DNA from: Tardiphaga sp052076105
Lineage (GTDB): Bacteria; Pseudomonadota; Alphaproteobacteria; Rhizobiales; Xanthobacteraceae
Length of the DNA: 64,000 nucleotides
Assembly: GCF_052076105.1 (NCBI RefSeq)
Contig: NZ_CP197245.1
Location: 372,001 to 436,000 of the forward strand
Reading direction: 5' to 3'
The translations under genes were made by a program, and so were the position numbers. This document shows positions 30,041 to 38,742 of this stretch, in pieces. Position 1 is the stretch's first letter, and every line of letters starts with the position of its first letter. The notes beneath the pieces were generated by a model. That model was given only the letters and a program-made list of their open reading frames with translations. It did no database searches and was not told the DNA's origin.

Positions 30041-31588
30041 TTACTTGTCGATCCAGGCGTCGCGGAAGCCGTCGTTGACACCGATACCTGTGGTGATCAG
30101 GTTCTTGATCTTGCAGTTCGAGATGGTCGGGAACTGCAGCTCAAGCTGCCAGGCCACAGGCACGTCCTCGACGAGGATCTTCTGGACCTTCTCGTAGATC
30201 TCCTTGCGCTTCGAATCCGGCGTCGCGACGGCGCCCTCTTCGAACAGCTTGTCGACCTCGGGATTGGAATAGCCTTCCAGGTTGTTGAAGAGCTGGCCCT
30301 TCTGGATGGCGCTCGTCACGTAGTTACGGCCAACGCCAAGCGCCGGATCGCCGTACTGATACAGATAAGTGAAGGAGATATCGTAATCCCACTCCATGTT
30401 CTTCTGGTTCGAACCAGGAACGTCGGTGGCGATGGTCTCGATATTCATGCCGACGTCGACGAGGTTCTGCTTCACGGCTTCACCCCAGCGCGACCAGGTT
30501 TCACCATAGGGCAGCGGCATCAGGCGGACCTTCTCGCCCTTGTAACCGGCTTCCTTCAGCAGCGCCTTGGCCTTGGCCGGATCGTACGGATATTTCGGCA
30601 CGTTGTCGGTGTAGAACTTGATCGCCGACGACGACGGGCCGGTGGCCACCTTGCCGAGACCGTTCCAGATCACGTCCTTGGCGAATTCGCGGTCTACCGC
30701 ATACATGATCGCCTGACGCACCTTCTTGTTGGCGAGCACGGGGCTGCGGTTGTTGAGCCACATCCATGCCATCGGCGAGAAGAACTCCCAGCCGTCGCCG
30801 GTGACGCAGGTGTTCGGCAGCTTGCTGACGCGCGGCACGTCGAAGTTCTCGATCGAACCGCCGGGCAGCACGTCGACCTTGCCGGTCTCGTAGGCCACCG
30901 AACGCGCAGCGGCGTCCGGAATGATCTGCCAGTAGATGCCGTCGATATAGGGCTTGCCCTTGACGTGGTAGTTCGGGTTCTTCACCAGCTGGATGAACGA
31001 GCCCTTCTTCCATTCCTTGAACATGAACGGGCCGGTACCGATCGGCGTGTTGTTCGCCGGATTGGTCTTGACGTCGGTGCCTTCATAGATGTGCTTCGGG
31101 ATGATCGGCATCGAGCCGACCTCGAAGATGCCGATGAAGGGGCCGAAGGGCTGCTTCAGCGTGAAGACGACCGTGTAATCGTCGGGTGCTTCGACCTTGT
31201 CGAGCTGCACGAGGTTGTTGCGCGCACGCGCGTGGGTCACCTTCAGCGTCTCGATGGTGAACAGCACGTCAGCCGCCGTGAACGGCTTGCCGTCGTGCCA
31301 GGTCACGCCCTGCTTGAGCTTGAACGTGTAGGTCTTGGCATCCGGGCTGATGGTCCAGCTCTCGGCGAGACCCGGCTGCGGCTCCAGCGTCTTGCTGTAG
31401 CGCAGCAGGCCTTCATAGATGTTGCCCGAGACCATCTGGGTCGGGCCGTTCTGAACCAGTGCGAGCATCAGGCCCGGCGGTTCAGGCTGGATCACCGCAT
31501 TAATGGTGCCGCCGATCTTCGGCTCCTGCGCGAGCGCCATTGTGCTTACGCCGCTCAGTGCCAAGGCCAGTACAAATTTCTTCAACAT
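30041..31588 (-). CDS. Family 5 (peptide/nickel type) solute-binding protein
   Basis: A 515-residue periplasmic protein (SBP_bac_5). The signal peptide is MLKKFVLALALSGVSTMALA, with cleavage before QEPK. The family signature appears as SGNIYEGLLRYSKTLEPQPG LAESW, followed by YTFKLKQGVTWHDGKPFTAADVLF and the C-terminal FRDAWIDK. An AAGGGGAAAG ribosome-binding site fixes the start at 31588. The partner genes are the downstream permeases and fused ATPase. This family binds peptides, glycosides, opines, polyols or nickel chelates. The enzymes around it suggest an amide- or amine-containing organic substrate (inference). Confidence 0.92.
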   Translation of the reverse strand: MLKKFVLALALSGVSTMALAQEPKIGGTINAVIQPEPPGLMLALVQNGPTQMVSGNIYEGLLRYSKTLEPQPGLAESWTISPDAKTYTFKLKQGVTWHDGKPFTAADVLFTIETLKVTHARARNNLVQLDKVEAPDDYTVVFTLKQPFGPFIGIFEVGSMPIIPKHIYEGTDVKTNPANNTPIGTGPFMFKEWKKGSFIQLVKNPNYHVKGKPYIDGIYWQIIPDAAARSVAYETGKVDVLPGGSIENFDVPRVSKLPNTCVTGDGWEFFSPMAWMWLNNRSPVLANKKVRQAIMYAVDREFAKDVIWNGLGKVATGPSSSAIKFYTDNVPKYPYDPAKAKALLKEAGYKGEKVRLMPLPYGETWSRWGEAVKQNLVDVGMNIETIATDVPGSNQKNMEWDYDISFTYLYQYGDPALGVGRNYVTSAIQKGQLFNNLEGYSNPEVDKLFEEGAVATPDSKRKEIYEKVQKILVEDVPVAWQLELQFPTISNCKIKNLITTGIGVNDGFRDAWIDK

Positions 31589-31654
31589 ATCTTTCCCCTT
31601 AGTGCCGGCTGGCACGTAACCCAGATCAGTTGACGATGTGTGGCGAAAGCCGGA

Positions 31655-32428
31655 TCAATTCTTGTAATCGGCGTCCGTGCGCTCGAGCATGCGCTTGAAG
31701 GCCTCCCACTCGCTGTCCGGCTTGCCGCCTTCGGTGCCATGCACCTTGTCGTAACCGCGGTCATACTGGCCGGCGGTGTGCGCGGCAATGGCGTGGGACG
31801 GGCGAATGATCTCTGCACCGGTGGAAAGGATCGCGAGCTGCGCGCGGCACGAACGCTCCATATTGAACATCAGCTTGAAGGCTTCGCCAACCGAGCGGCC
31901 GCAGGTGAGCAGGCCGTGATTGCGGAGGATCAGCACCATCTTGTCGCCGAGATCGGCGACCAGGCGCTCGCGCTCCGACAGATCCAGCGCGATGCCTTCG
32001 AAGTCATGATAGGCGATGCGGTCGGTGAATTGCATCGACCACTGGTTCAGCGGCTGCAGGCCGTCCTTCAGGCACGACACGGCGACGCCGGCAACGGTAT
32101 GCGTATGCAGCACGCACTGTGCATCGTGGCGGGCGGCGTGAACCGCGCTGTGAATGGTGAAGCCGGCCGGATTGATGCCGAGGCCAAGCGGATCGTCGAC
32201 AACCTTACCATCGACGTCGACGGTGACGAGGTTGCCAGCCGTCACTTCCTCGAAGCGCATACCGTAGGGATTGATCAGGAAGCGGTCCTGCGTGCCGGGG
32301 ACGCGCACCGAAATATGCGTGTAAATGCTGTCATCGAGGCCGAGGCGGTGGATCAGACGATAGGCCGCAGCAAGATCGATACGGACCTGCTTGGCGGCAT
32401 CGAGGGTCGGCGTAATGTTTGCATGCAT
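31655..32428 (-). CDS. Class II aldolase/adducin-domain protein
   Basis: A 257-residue zinc-dependent class II aldolase/adducin fold protein. The metal histidines are in CVLHTHTVAG (HxH) and in LRNHGLLTCG; the acidic residue of true fuculose-type aldolases is not obvious, so aldolase, decarboxylase or epimerase activity is unassigned. HISVRVPG and FLINPYGMRFEEVTAGNLV are family segments. The ATG at 32428 is preferred to a GTG two codons earlier; neither has a strong ribosome-binding site. It heads the minus-strand importer operon, divergent from gntR, and is 66 bases before the binding-protein gene. Confidence 0.85.
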   Translation of the reverse strand: MHANITPTLDAAKQVRIDLAAAYRLIHRLGLDDSIYTHISVRVPGTQDRFLINPYGMRFEEVTAGNLVTVDVDGKVVDDPLGLGINPAGFTIHSAVHAARHDAQCVLHTHTVAGVAVSCLKDGLQPLNQWSMQFTDRIAYHDFEGIALDLSERERLVADLGDKMVLILRNHGLLTCGRSVGEAFKLMFNMERSCRAQLAILSTGAEIIRPSHAIAAHTAGQYDRGYDKVHGTEGGKPDSEWEAFKRMLERTDADYKN

Positions 32429-32505
32429 ATTCACAGGCGCGGTTCCCGGCTTTTTTTAAGGTGCGGGCAGGAAACACAATCGCATGGCAGCTCGCAAGAT
32501 TAAAC

Positions 32506-32513
32506 TGTCGACA
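32506..32513. promoter_or_regulatory. Possible GntR (FadR-type) operator core
   Basis: TGTCGACA is a perfect 8-bp palindrome midway in the divergent gap between the aldolase-like gene and gntR. Short GTnGAC/GTCGAC-type palindromes are common for FCD-subfamily GntR proteins. The match is short and could be chance. Confidence 0.35.
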
Positions 32514-32557
32514 ATCGACGATTAATTCTTGTACAGGGGAAGAAACGGGTCCCCCGC

Positions 32558-33265
32558 ATGCGTTTGATGTCTCCTCCAGTTGGTCTGACCGCCCTCGCCG
32601 ACACTGATCTTGTCGGGCAGGTCGCCCGTATCCTGACCCAGGCTATCATCAAGGGACAATTGCTGCCCGGCGCAAAAGTCGTCGAGGCCGGCATCGCCCG
32701 CGAGCTTGGCGTCAGCCGCGCGCCCGTCCGCGAAGCCGCACGACTGCTCGAGCAACAGGGCCTGCTGGTCTCGCATCCGCGCCGCGGCTTCTTCGTCCGC
32801 AAACTCGAAGCGACGGATATCGACGAGATCTACGACCTGCGTATCTGCGTCGAATGTCATGCCGGCGTGCTCGCCTCGAAGAACATGACGCCTGCCAATC
32901 GCGACATGCTGCGCCGGCAGATCGACGTCATGCATGAGACTGCCGCGATCGACGATCATGCGCGGCAGATCGAGGAAGACTACAAATTCCATCGCATGAT
33001 CTGTGAGATCGCCGGCAGCAAGCGCCTGCTGCGTCTGTTCGACGATCTCGCATCGGAACTGCGCATGACGATCGGCCTGATCGGCCGGCTCTATGACGAT
33101 CCGCATCGCATTGCGCAGACTCATGAGGCACTGCTCGAAGTGCTCGAACAGGGGCACCCCGACATCATCACCGCGCGGATCGACTATCACATCGGCGCTG
33201 CCTGGCGCGAAGTCGGCAAGCTGGTCCGCGAACTTCCCTCCTCAACGAATGGAGCCGCTACGTGA
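32558..33265 (+). CDS. GntR-family regulator, FCD (FadR C-terminal) subfamily
   Basis: A 235-residue regulator. The N-terminal winged helix includes GQLLPGAKVVEAGIARELGV and SRAPVREAARLLEQQGLL, with wing HPRRGFFVRK. The all-alpha FCD ligand domain follows (EIYDLRICVECHAGVLAS ... DYKFHRMICEIAGSKRLLRL ... THEALLEVLEQG). Its D, H, H and H positions suggest a metal-supported carboxylate effector, as known for FCD proteins. It sits at the divergent centre of the locus and overlaps the deacetylase gene by four bases (GTGA), so it probably controls both arms. Confidence 0.9.
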   Translation: MRLMSPPVGLTALADTDLVGQVARILTQAIIKGQLLPGAKVVEAGIARELGVSRAPVREAARLLEQQGLLVSHPRRGFFVRKLEATDIDEIYDLRICVECHAGVLASKNMTPANRDMLRRQIDVMHETAAIDDHARQIEEDYKFHRMICEIAGSKRLLRLFDDLASELRMTIGLIGRLYDDPHRIAQTHEALLEVLEQGHPDIITARIDYHIGAAWREVGKLVRELPSSTNGAAT

Positions 33266-34287
33266 AGGCAGTGTATTCCGACAAGCACAAGAGCCATGAT
33301 CCGCAGTTCTTCCTTGTGCGCGGTCAGGTCCGTAAAACCACCGAGCAGCCGGAGCGCGCCGAGCGGCTGCTGAAAGGTCTCGCCGACGGAAAACACACGA
33401 TCGTCGTGCCGACCGAATTCGGCCAGGGCCCACGTGCCCGCGTACACTCGCCGGAATATCTGCGTTTCCTCGAAGGCGCATGGGAGGAATGGATCAAGCT
33501 GCCGGACTACGGCCCGGAGATGATCGCCAATATTCATCCGAACCGCGTACCGGGCAGCTACCCGACCCACATCACCGGCAAGCTCGGCTGGCACACCGCC
33601 GATACCGCAGCACCGATCGGCCCCGGCACCTGGCTTGGTGCCTGCGCATCCACCGACGTGGCGGTCACCGCGGCGCAGATGGTGATGGACGGTGAGGACG
33701 CCGTCTATGCGCTCTGCCGCCCGCCCGGCCATCATGCTTACAGAGATATGGCCGGCGGCTTTTGCTTCATGAACAATTCGGCGATCGCCGCCGAGCATCT
33801 GCGCACCAAGCACGAGCGCGTCGCGATCCTCGATGTCGACGTGCATCACGGCAACGGCACCCAGGGCATTTTCTATTCGCGTCCGGACGTGCTGACGGTG
33901 TCGATCCATGCGGATCCCGTCGGCTACTACCCCTTCGTCTGGGGCTATGCCGACGAGAAGGGCGAAGGCAACGGCCTCGGCACCAATCTCAACATCCCGC
34001 TTGCGCTCGGCACCGGCGATGACGGTTTCATCGATGCGCTTGCTGTCGCCGAGAAGACCATCAAGTCGTTTGCGCCCGGCGCGCTCGTGATTGCGCTCGG
34101 CCTCGATGCGTCCGAACACGATCCGCTGGCGGCCCTGAAGGTCACCACACCGGGCTTCAAACGGATCGGTGCAGCCATTGCGCGCATGGGCCTGCCCACC
34201 GTCCTCGTTCAGGAAGGCGGATATCTGTCCGACATCCTGGGCGCCAACCTCACCTCGACCCTCGCCGGTTTCGAAGCCGCGCGGTGA
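33262..34287 (+). CDS. Histone-deacetylase-fold amidohydrolase, acetylpolyamine amidohydrolase-like
   Basis: A 341-residue zinc amidohydrolase of the HDAC/AcuC/APAH superfamily. The catalytic histidine pair is H157/H158 (RPPGHHAY). Metal ligands are D193 and H195 (DVDVHHGNGT) and D282 (LGLDASEHDP). The transition-state tyrosine is Y321 in QEGGYLSD. The N-terminal insert with KTTEQPERAERLL and the spacing of these residues follow acetylpolyamine amidohydrolase closely, so removal of an acyl group from an acylated amine is the likely reaction; the exact substrate is inference. It starts with GTG, overlaps gntR, and is followed by a family A repeat and then the aminotransferase. Confidence 0.87.
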   Translation: MKAVYSDKHKSHDPQFFLVRGQVRKTTEQPERAERLLKGLADGKHTIVVPTEFGQGPRARVHSPEYLRFLEGAWEEWIKLPDYGPEMIANIHPNRVPGSYPTHITGKLGWHTADTAAPIGPGTWLGACASTDVAVTAAQMVMDGEDAVYALCRPPGHHAYRDMAGGFCFMNNSAIAAEHLRTKHERVAILDVDVHHGNGTQGIFYSRPDVLTVSIHADPVGYYPFVWGYADEKGEGNGLGTNLNIPLALGTGDDGFIDALAVAEKTIKSFAPGALVIALGLDASEHDPLAALKVTTPGFKRIGAAIARMGLPTVLVQEGGYLSDILGANLTSTLAGFEAAR

Positions 34288-34312
34288 TGAACAGCGCGCC
34301 GTACTCTCTCCC

Positions 34313-34500
34313 TAACCTCTCCCCGCTCTTTGCGGGGAGAGGTCGCCGCGTCTTCGCGGCGGGTGAGGGGCATGACACGAGACTCGCAACAATCACACAA
34401 TTTCCGGATCGTCCCGAGCCGGGAAAGCACCATGACAGCACCGATCGTGCCTCGCCCCTCACCCCACCCCTCTCCCCGTGCAGAACGGGGAGAGGGAGCC
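34313..34500. repeat. Composite palindromic repeat, family A, copy 4
   Basis: TAACCTCTCCCCGC ... GCGGGGAGAGG leads into TCGCCGCGTCTTCGCGGCGG and GTGAGGGGCAT. A spacer containing GGATCGTCCCGA follows. The element closes with GCCCCTCACCCCACCCC and the hairpin TCTCCCCG / CGGGGAGAGGGAGC. Orientation is as copy 3. Unlike the other composites, it lies inside a co-directional gene pair (deacetylase to aminotransferase). Confidence 0.85.
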
Positions 34501-34566
34501 AACAGCGCTCGGCTTAACTTCATCCTGTACCCAAACAACACCCAAAAAACTGAAGGACAAACTCGA

Positions 34567-35844
34567 ATGTCGACCAACGCAGAAATCTTCGCACGGCGCG
34601 AAGCCGCTGTTCCCCGCGGCATCGGCCACTCCACTCCGATCTCGGCGCAGCGCGCGCTGAATGCCGAAGTCTGGGACGTCGAAGGCAAGCGCTATGTCGA
34701 CTTCGCCGGCGGCATCGCCGTGCTCAACACCGGCCACTGCCATCCGCACATCATGGCCGCAGTCAAGGCGCAGATGGAGAACTTCACGCACACCTGCTTC
34801 CAGGTGCTGCTGTATGAATCCTATGTCACCCTCGCCGAGCGCCTCAACAAGCTGGTGCCGGTCGACGGGCCCGTGAAGACCGCCTTCTTCACCACCGGCG
34901 CCGAAGCGACCGAAAACGCCATCAAGATGGCGCGCGCCGCCACCGGCCGTGCCGGCGTCATCGCCTTCACCGGCGGCTTCCATGGCCGCACCCACATGAC
35001 CATGACCATGACCGGCAAGGTATTCCCCTACAAGAAGGGTTTCGGCGCCGCGATGCCGGAAGTCTGGCACGTGCCGTTCCCGGCCGCGCCGCTCGACGTC
35101 ACCGTTGAGGAATCGCTCAAGTATCTCAGCTTCCTGTTCAAGGCCGACATCGACCCCGCCCGCGTCGCCGCGATCATCGTCGAGCCGGTGCAGGGCGAAG
35201 GCGGCTTCCACCAGGCTCCGCCGGAACTGATGCGCGCGCTGCGCAAGATCTGCGACGAGAATGGAATCGTCTTCATCGCCGACGAAGTGCAGACCGGCTA
35301 CGGCCGCACCGGCAAGATGTTCGCGATGGAACATTACGATGTGAAGCCTGACCTCATCACGGTCGCCAAGAGCCTCGCCGGCGGCTTCCCGCTGTCGGGC
35401 GTGATCGGCAAGGCCAAGATCATGGACGCTGCCGATCCGGGCGGCCTCGGCGGCACCTATGCCGGCAACCCGCTGGCGATTGCCGCAGCGATGGCCGTGC
35501 TCGACGTGTTCGAGAAGGAGAAGCTGGTCGACCGCGCCAACCATATCGGCGAGCGCATTACCACGCGTCTGAAGAAGATGCAGCAGCGCAACGACCTCGT
35601 GCCGATCGCCAGCATCCGCAATGTCGGCGCCATGATCGCCTTCGATATCGTCAAGGAACGCGGCTCTGACACGCCGGACGCCGAGATGACCAAGAAGGTG
35701 ACGCAGAAGGCCACCGAGGAAGGCCTCGTGCTGCTGTCCTGCGGCGTCAATTTCAACACCATCCGCGTGCTCGTGCCGCTCACCGCCCAGGACGAAATCC
35801 TGGACGAAGGCATGGAAAAGCTCGAGCGCGCGCTGACCGCCTGA
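34567..35844 (+). CDS. gabT: 4-aminobutyrate aminotransferase-like class III aminotransferase
   Basis: A 425-residue PLP enzyme. Class III hallmarks are YVDFAGGIAVLNTGHCHPHI, FFTTGAEATENAIKMAR, GGFHGRTHMTM, IVEPVQGEGGFHQAP, FIADEVQTGYGRTGKMFAME and the Schiff-base lysine in ITVAKSLAGGFPLSGVIGK. Sequence features match bacterial GabT, which transfers the amino group of GABA or a related omega-amino acid to 2-oxoglutarate. The ATG at 34567 follows AAGGA; the longer frame runs through the repeat. No succinate-semialdehyde dehydrogenase lies next to it. It is 27 bases before the M20 gene and shares its transcript. Confidence 0.9.
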   Translation: MSTNAEIFARREAAVPRGIGHSTPISAQRALNAEVWDVEGKRYVDFAGGIAVLNTGHCHPHIMAAVKAQMENFTHTCFQVLLYESYVTLAERLNKLVPVDGPVKTAFFTTGAEATENAIKMARAATGRAGVIAFTGGFHGRTHMTMTMTGKVFPYKKGFGAAMPEVWHVPFPAAPLDVTVEESLKYLSFLFKADIDPARVAAIIVEPVQGEGGFHQAPPELMRALRKICDENGIVFIADEVQTGYGRTGKMFAMEHYDVKPDLITVAKSLAGGFPLSGVIGKAKIMDAADPGGLGGTYAGNPLAIAAAMAVLDVFEKEKLVDRANHIGERITTRLKKMQQRNDLVPIASIRNVGAMIAFDIVKERGSDTPDAEMTKKVTQKATEEGLVLLSCGVNFNTIRVLVPLTAQDEILDEGMEKLERALTA

Positions 35845-35871
35845 GCCCTCTCACAAGAAAAGGAAAAACAT

Positions 35872-37161
35872 ATGGCTCTCGATCCCGCACTTCGCGACAA
35901 GATCATCGCTGCCGTCGACAAGGGCTTCGATGCCCAGGTCAAGTTCACCCAGGACATGGTTCGTCACCAATCCACCCGTGGCAACGAACACACCATGCAG
36001 GACTTCATGTTTCGCGCCATGAAGGCGCGCGGCTACAAGATGGAGCGCTTCGAGATGGACCGCGCCGCGCTCGGGCACCATCCCGGCGCTGGCGCATGGG
36101 ACGAGCTGCACTCGACTGCGCCGATCGTGGTCGGCACGCATTATCCGCGCGAGGAAAAAGGCCGCTCGCTGATCATGCAGGGCCATGTCGACGTGGTGCC
36201 GGAAGGCCCGCACGACATGTGGACCACCCCGCCCTATGACCCCGTCATCCAGGGCGACTGGATGCAGGGCCGCGGCGCCGGCGACATGAAGGCTGGCTGC
36301 GCCTCGAACATCTTCGCCCTCGATGCCTTGAAGAGCCTCGGCCTGCAGCCGGCGGCAACGGTCTATCTGCAGTCGGTGGTGGAAGAAGAATCCACCGGTG
36401 ACGGCGCGCTGATGACGCATCTGCGCGGCTACAAGGCCGACGCGGTGGTGGTGTCGGAGCCCTCGGCTGAAACCATCACCCGCGCCAATATCGGCGTGGT
36501 CTGGTTCCAGGTGGAAGTGCGCGGCGTGCCCGTTCACGTGCAGCGCATGGGCACCGGCGCCAATGCCATCGACGGCGCCTATCGGATCATCGGTGAATTA
36601 CGCAAGCTCGAAGCCCGGTGGAATGCGACCAAGGACCAGCACGAGCACTTCAAGAACATCGAGAAGCCAGTCAACCTGAACATCGGCAAGATCGCCGGTG
36701 GTGACTGGGCCTCGTCGGTTCCGGCATGGTGCAAAGTGGACTTCCGCATCTCGCTGCTACCCGGCAAGACCGCCGAAGCAGCAAAGAAGGAAATCACCGA
36801 CTGCGTCGCCGCCTTCGCCCATCAGGATCCGTTCCTGTCGAACATCCCGCCGACCGTGACTTTCAACGGCTTCCAGGCCGAAGGCTACGAACTCAAGCCG
36901 GGCTCGGATGCCGAAGCCACACTGGCTGCCGCGCATGAAGCGGTGTTCGGCCAGAAGCCGAAGCCGGAAATCTCGCTCGCCTATCTCGACAGCCGCGTCT
37001 ATGCGCTGTTCGACAATGTGCCGACCTTGAACTACGGCTGCATCTCGCGCGGCGTCCACGGCTTCGACGAAGGCGTCAACCTGCCCTCGCTGAAGAAGAC
37101 GACGACGGCGCTGGCGCTATTCATCGCCGAATGGTGCGGTGTGGAAGAGATCAAGGCCTGA
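35872..37161 (+). CDS. M20-family ArgE/DapE-like deacylase
   Basis: A 429-residue zinc peptidase-fold deacylase. The first metal histidine and catalytic aspartate are in IMQGHVDVVPEG. The bridging aspartate is in GRGAGDMKAGC, and the general-base glutamate pair is in VVEEESTGDGAL. A later ligand is SRGVHGFDEGVN, with dimerisation-domain residues VPVHVQRMGTGANAID. ArgE/DapE-type enzymes remove acetyl, succinyl or similar groups from amino acids. With a second, HDAC-type deacylase two genes upstream, the locus seems specialised for acylated amines or amino acids. The operon ends here at a clear terminator. Confidence 0.88.
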   Translation: MALDPALRDKIIAAVDKGFDAQVKFTQDMVRHQSTRGNEHTMQDFMFRAMKARGYKMERFEMDRAALGHHPGAGAWDELHSTAPIVVGTHYPREEKGRSLIMQGHVDVVPEGPHDMWTTPPYDPVIQGDWMQGRGAGDMKAGCASNIFALDALKSLGLQPAATVYLQSVVEEESTGDGALMTHLRGYKADAVVVSEPSAETITRANIGVVWFQVEVRGVPVHVQRMGTGANAIDGAYRIIGELRKLEARWNATKDQHEHFKNIEKPVNLNIGKIAGGDWASSVPAWCKVDFRISLLPGKTAEAAKKEITDCVAAFAHQDPFLSNIPPTVTFNGFQAEGYELKPGSDAEATLAAAHEAVFGQKPKPEISLAYLDSRVYALFDNVPTLNYGCISRGVHGFDEGVNLPSLKKTTTALALFIAEWCGVEEIKA

Positions 37162-37164
37162 TCA

Positions 37165-37182
37165 TTCAGGCTGCAGCCTGAA
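37165..37182. other. 18-bp perfect palindrome after the M20 gene
   Basis: TTCAGGCTGCAGCCTGAA is a perfect palindrome four bases after the stop codon. It has no loop, so a protein-binding site or a small hairpin that helps the following terminator are both possible. Confidence 0.5.
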
Positions 37183-37191
37183 GATGGAATG

Positions 37192-37218
37192 GGCGGCGGA
37201 GCAATCCGCCGCCTTTTT
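37192..37218 (+). terminator. Rho-independent terminator after the M20 gene
   Basis: A 9-bp stem GGCGGCGGA / TCCGCCGCC with loop GCAA is followed by TTTTTC. It ends the gntR-deacetylase-gabT-M20 unit. Its T-run touches the stop codon of the convergent small gene, and on the minus strand the same hairpin follows that gene's stop directly. Confidence 0.9.
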
Positions 37219-37607
37219 CATTTCTGCCAGTTGCAGATGCCGCCCGTCCGGCATGGCCAGACCTGCACGCGCGTATCCATCGCATTGGCGTTCAGCGGAT
37301 TACCGCGGCGGACAACCTTCTTCTGCGCGGCGGCGCGCTGCGCCACAGGCTTCGCAGGCTGCACGCGCGCAACGCCCGGCGCCGCCTTCACCGGATCGGT
37401 TTTCACGTCAGCCTTTGCATCGGCTTTGGCCTGAATTTGTATCTGCTCGAATGATGCGGGCGGACCAAGCAATTTCGGCGACAGCACGGCCTTCTGCAGG
37501 TCGAGCAGCAAGAACTCGCCGGGCTTGTATGAGTCCGCTTGCGCGGTACCGAAACACGCCAACAGACCGACGCCGGCCGCAATCATACTCAAACGCTTGC
37601 AACTCAT
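37218..37607 (-). CDS. Hypothetical small secreted protein
   Basis: A 129-residue protein with a clear signal peptide (MSCKRLSMIAAGVGLLACFG, cleavage near TAQA-D). A short motif, YKPGEFLLLDLQKAVLSPKLLGPP, follows. The middle is a low-complexity Ala/Lys/Gln/Val region, and the C-terminus is conserved-looking, RVQVWPCRTGGICNWQK, with two cysteines that could form a disulfide. I do not recognise a functional family. It is monocistronic and convergent with the M20 operon. Confidence 0.65.
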   Translation of the reverse strand: MSCKRLSMIAAGVGLLACFGTAQADSYKPGEFLLLDLQKAVLSPKLLGPPASFEQIQIQAKADAKADVKTDPVKAAPGVARVQPAKPVAQRAAAQKKVVRRGNPLNANAMDTRVQVWPCRTGGICNWQK

Positions 37608-37835
37608 TTACGCCTCCTGAGGCCGGTTCCCGGCTTCCGGACTAACAATGTCTCTAAGCTAAGCATGGATAACGCCGAATCCAGCCCTGTGTTTCGCCGA
37701 AAGTGCCTGCGGCGCAGGGATTTCAGGCGGTAAGGCTAACCGCGTATAGCTCCCGCCTCTGATTGATCCAGCGCAATGCGATTCCGCGCCGCTGGGCAGA
37801 CCCTCTGCTGGACTACATTTTCAGCGGAGACCGCC

Positions 37836-38243
37836 ATGACATCCGTCCAGCCCTATCCCGTCGTCAGCAATCTCATCGAACGCATCGGCGACTGGTTGAT
37901 CCAGCGCCGCCAGCTCAACGAACTCGGTGCACTCGACAGCGGCGAGTTCAAGCGCATGGCCCATGAGCTTGGCCTTGCGCCAAGCGATCTCGACACCATC
38001 GTGCGCAGAGGCGTGAACGGTGCGGAGGAATTGCCGCAGATGCTCCGCGCGCTCGGTTTTGACGAGGCCGCCATTGCGAAGATCCGGCCACCGCTGATGA
38101 TGGAGATGCGCCACGCCTGCGCCGGTTGCGCGAATAAACGGGCCTGCGCGACCGACCTCGCAGCCAAGACGGCGGCGGCGAATTACGAGAACTATTGCGC
38201 CAATGCCAACGACATTACGCTGCTGGCCCGGGCTACGGAGTAA
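37836..38243 (+). CDS. DUF6455-family small protein with cysteine motif
   Basis: A 135-residue protein. Residues up to about 90 are helical (LIERIGDWLIQRRQLNELG, EFKRMAHELGLAPSDLDTIV). The C-terminal half carries a cysteine cluster MRHACAGCANKRACATDLA with a later YENYCANANDI; four or five cysteines suggest metal or Fe-S binding. This pattern fits DUF6455, whose function is unknown. I start at the ATG at 37836 rather than 37776, because the family begins near this helix. It is a single gene, with no operon partner on either side. Confidence 0.75.
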   Translation: MTSVQPYPVVSNLIERIGDWLIQRRQLNELGALDSGEFKRMAHELGLAPSDLDTIVRRGVNGAEELPQMLRALGFDEAAIAKIRPPLMMEMRHACAGCANKRACATDLAAKTAAANYENYCANANDITLLARATE

Positions 38244-38742
38244 ATTATTCTCCACCTCCGCCAGAAATGCTCGAAAAACCGCCCGGGTAAGCCTAATCGG
38301 TTAGGTTAAGATTTGGTTTAAGTTGCGACAAAACCGGGCTGCGATAGCGTCAATCGCGTCGCGCAGTGGGTGCGGAAGTCGCTTTCCAACCCCGAATTTC
38401 AATGCACGGCACGGGACCGCCGTTATTACCTGCGTCGGCGGTCCCACCCCTTGGCAGCCTCAGCTGTACCCAACGACACCTCCCAACCCGGCCACTTGAG
38501 AATGCGCATGTTGCATCTGCTCGCAACTTGCAATGCGCCACCCGCGCCGCAGCATCGTTACATGCCATGCAAGCAGCCATCGCATCGCAGCAGAGAAACA
38601 CTTTGGAAATGCTCGCAATTTAATCCGCGACACAGTGTTGCTGCGCGCAATCTTCCTTGACTCGCTCTCGCCGCACTTGGCAGTCTGTGATCACACAAAA
38701 AAGCATCGGGCAACGACCCAGATGCCTCTAGGGAGAGACACC
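38244..38742 (+). other. 499-base intergenic region upstream of the liv operon
   Basis: No credible gene. Near its start is a small perfect stem CCTAA-TCGG-TTAGG (38292-38305), followed by an AT-richer stretch with TTAA motifs. The end holds the GGGAGAG ribosome-binding site of the solute-binding protein gene. A promoter for that gene must lie here, but I cannot fix its -35/-10 elements. Confidence 0.5.

Noticed and set aside
38306..38321. Possible CtrA box (TTAA-N8-TTAA)
   Set aside because: CtrA sites need seven bases between TTAA halves; here there are eight, and no cell-cycle gene is adjacent.
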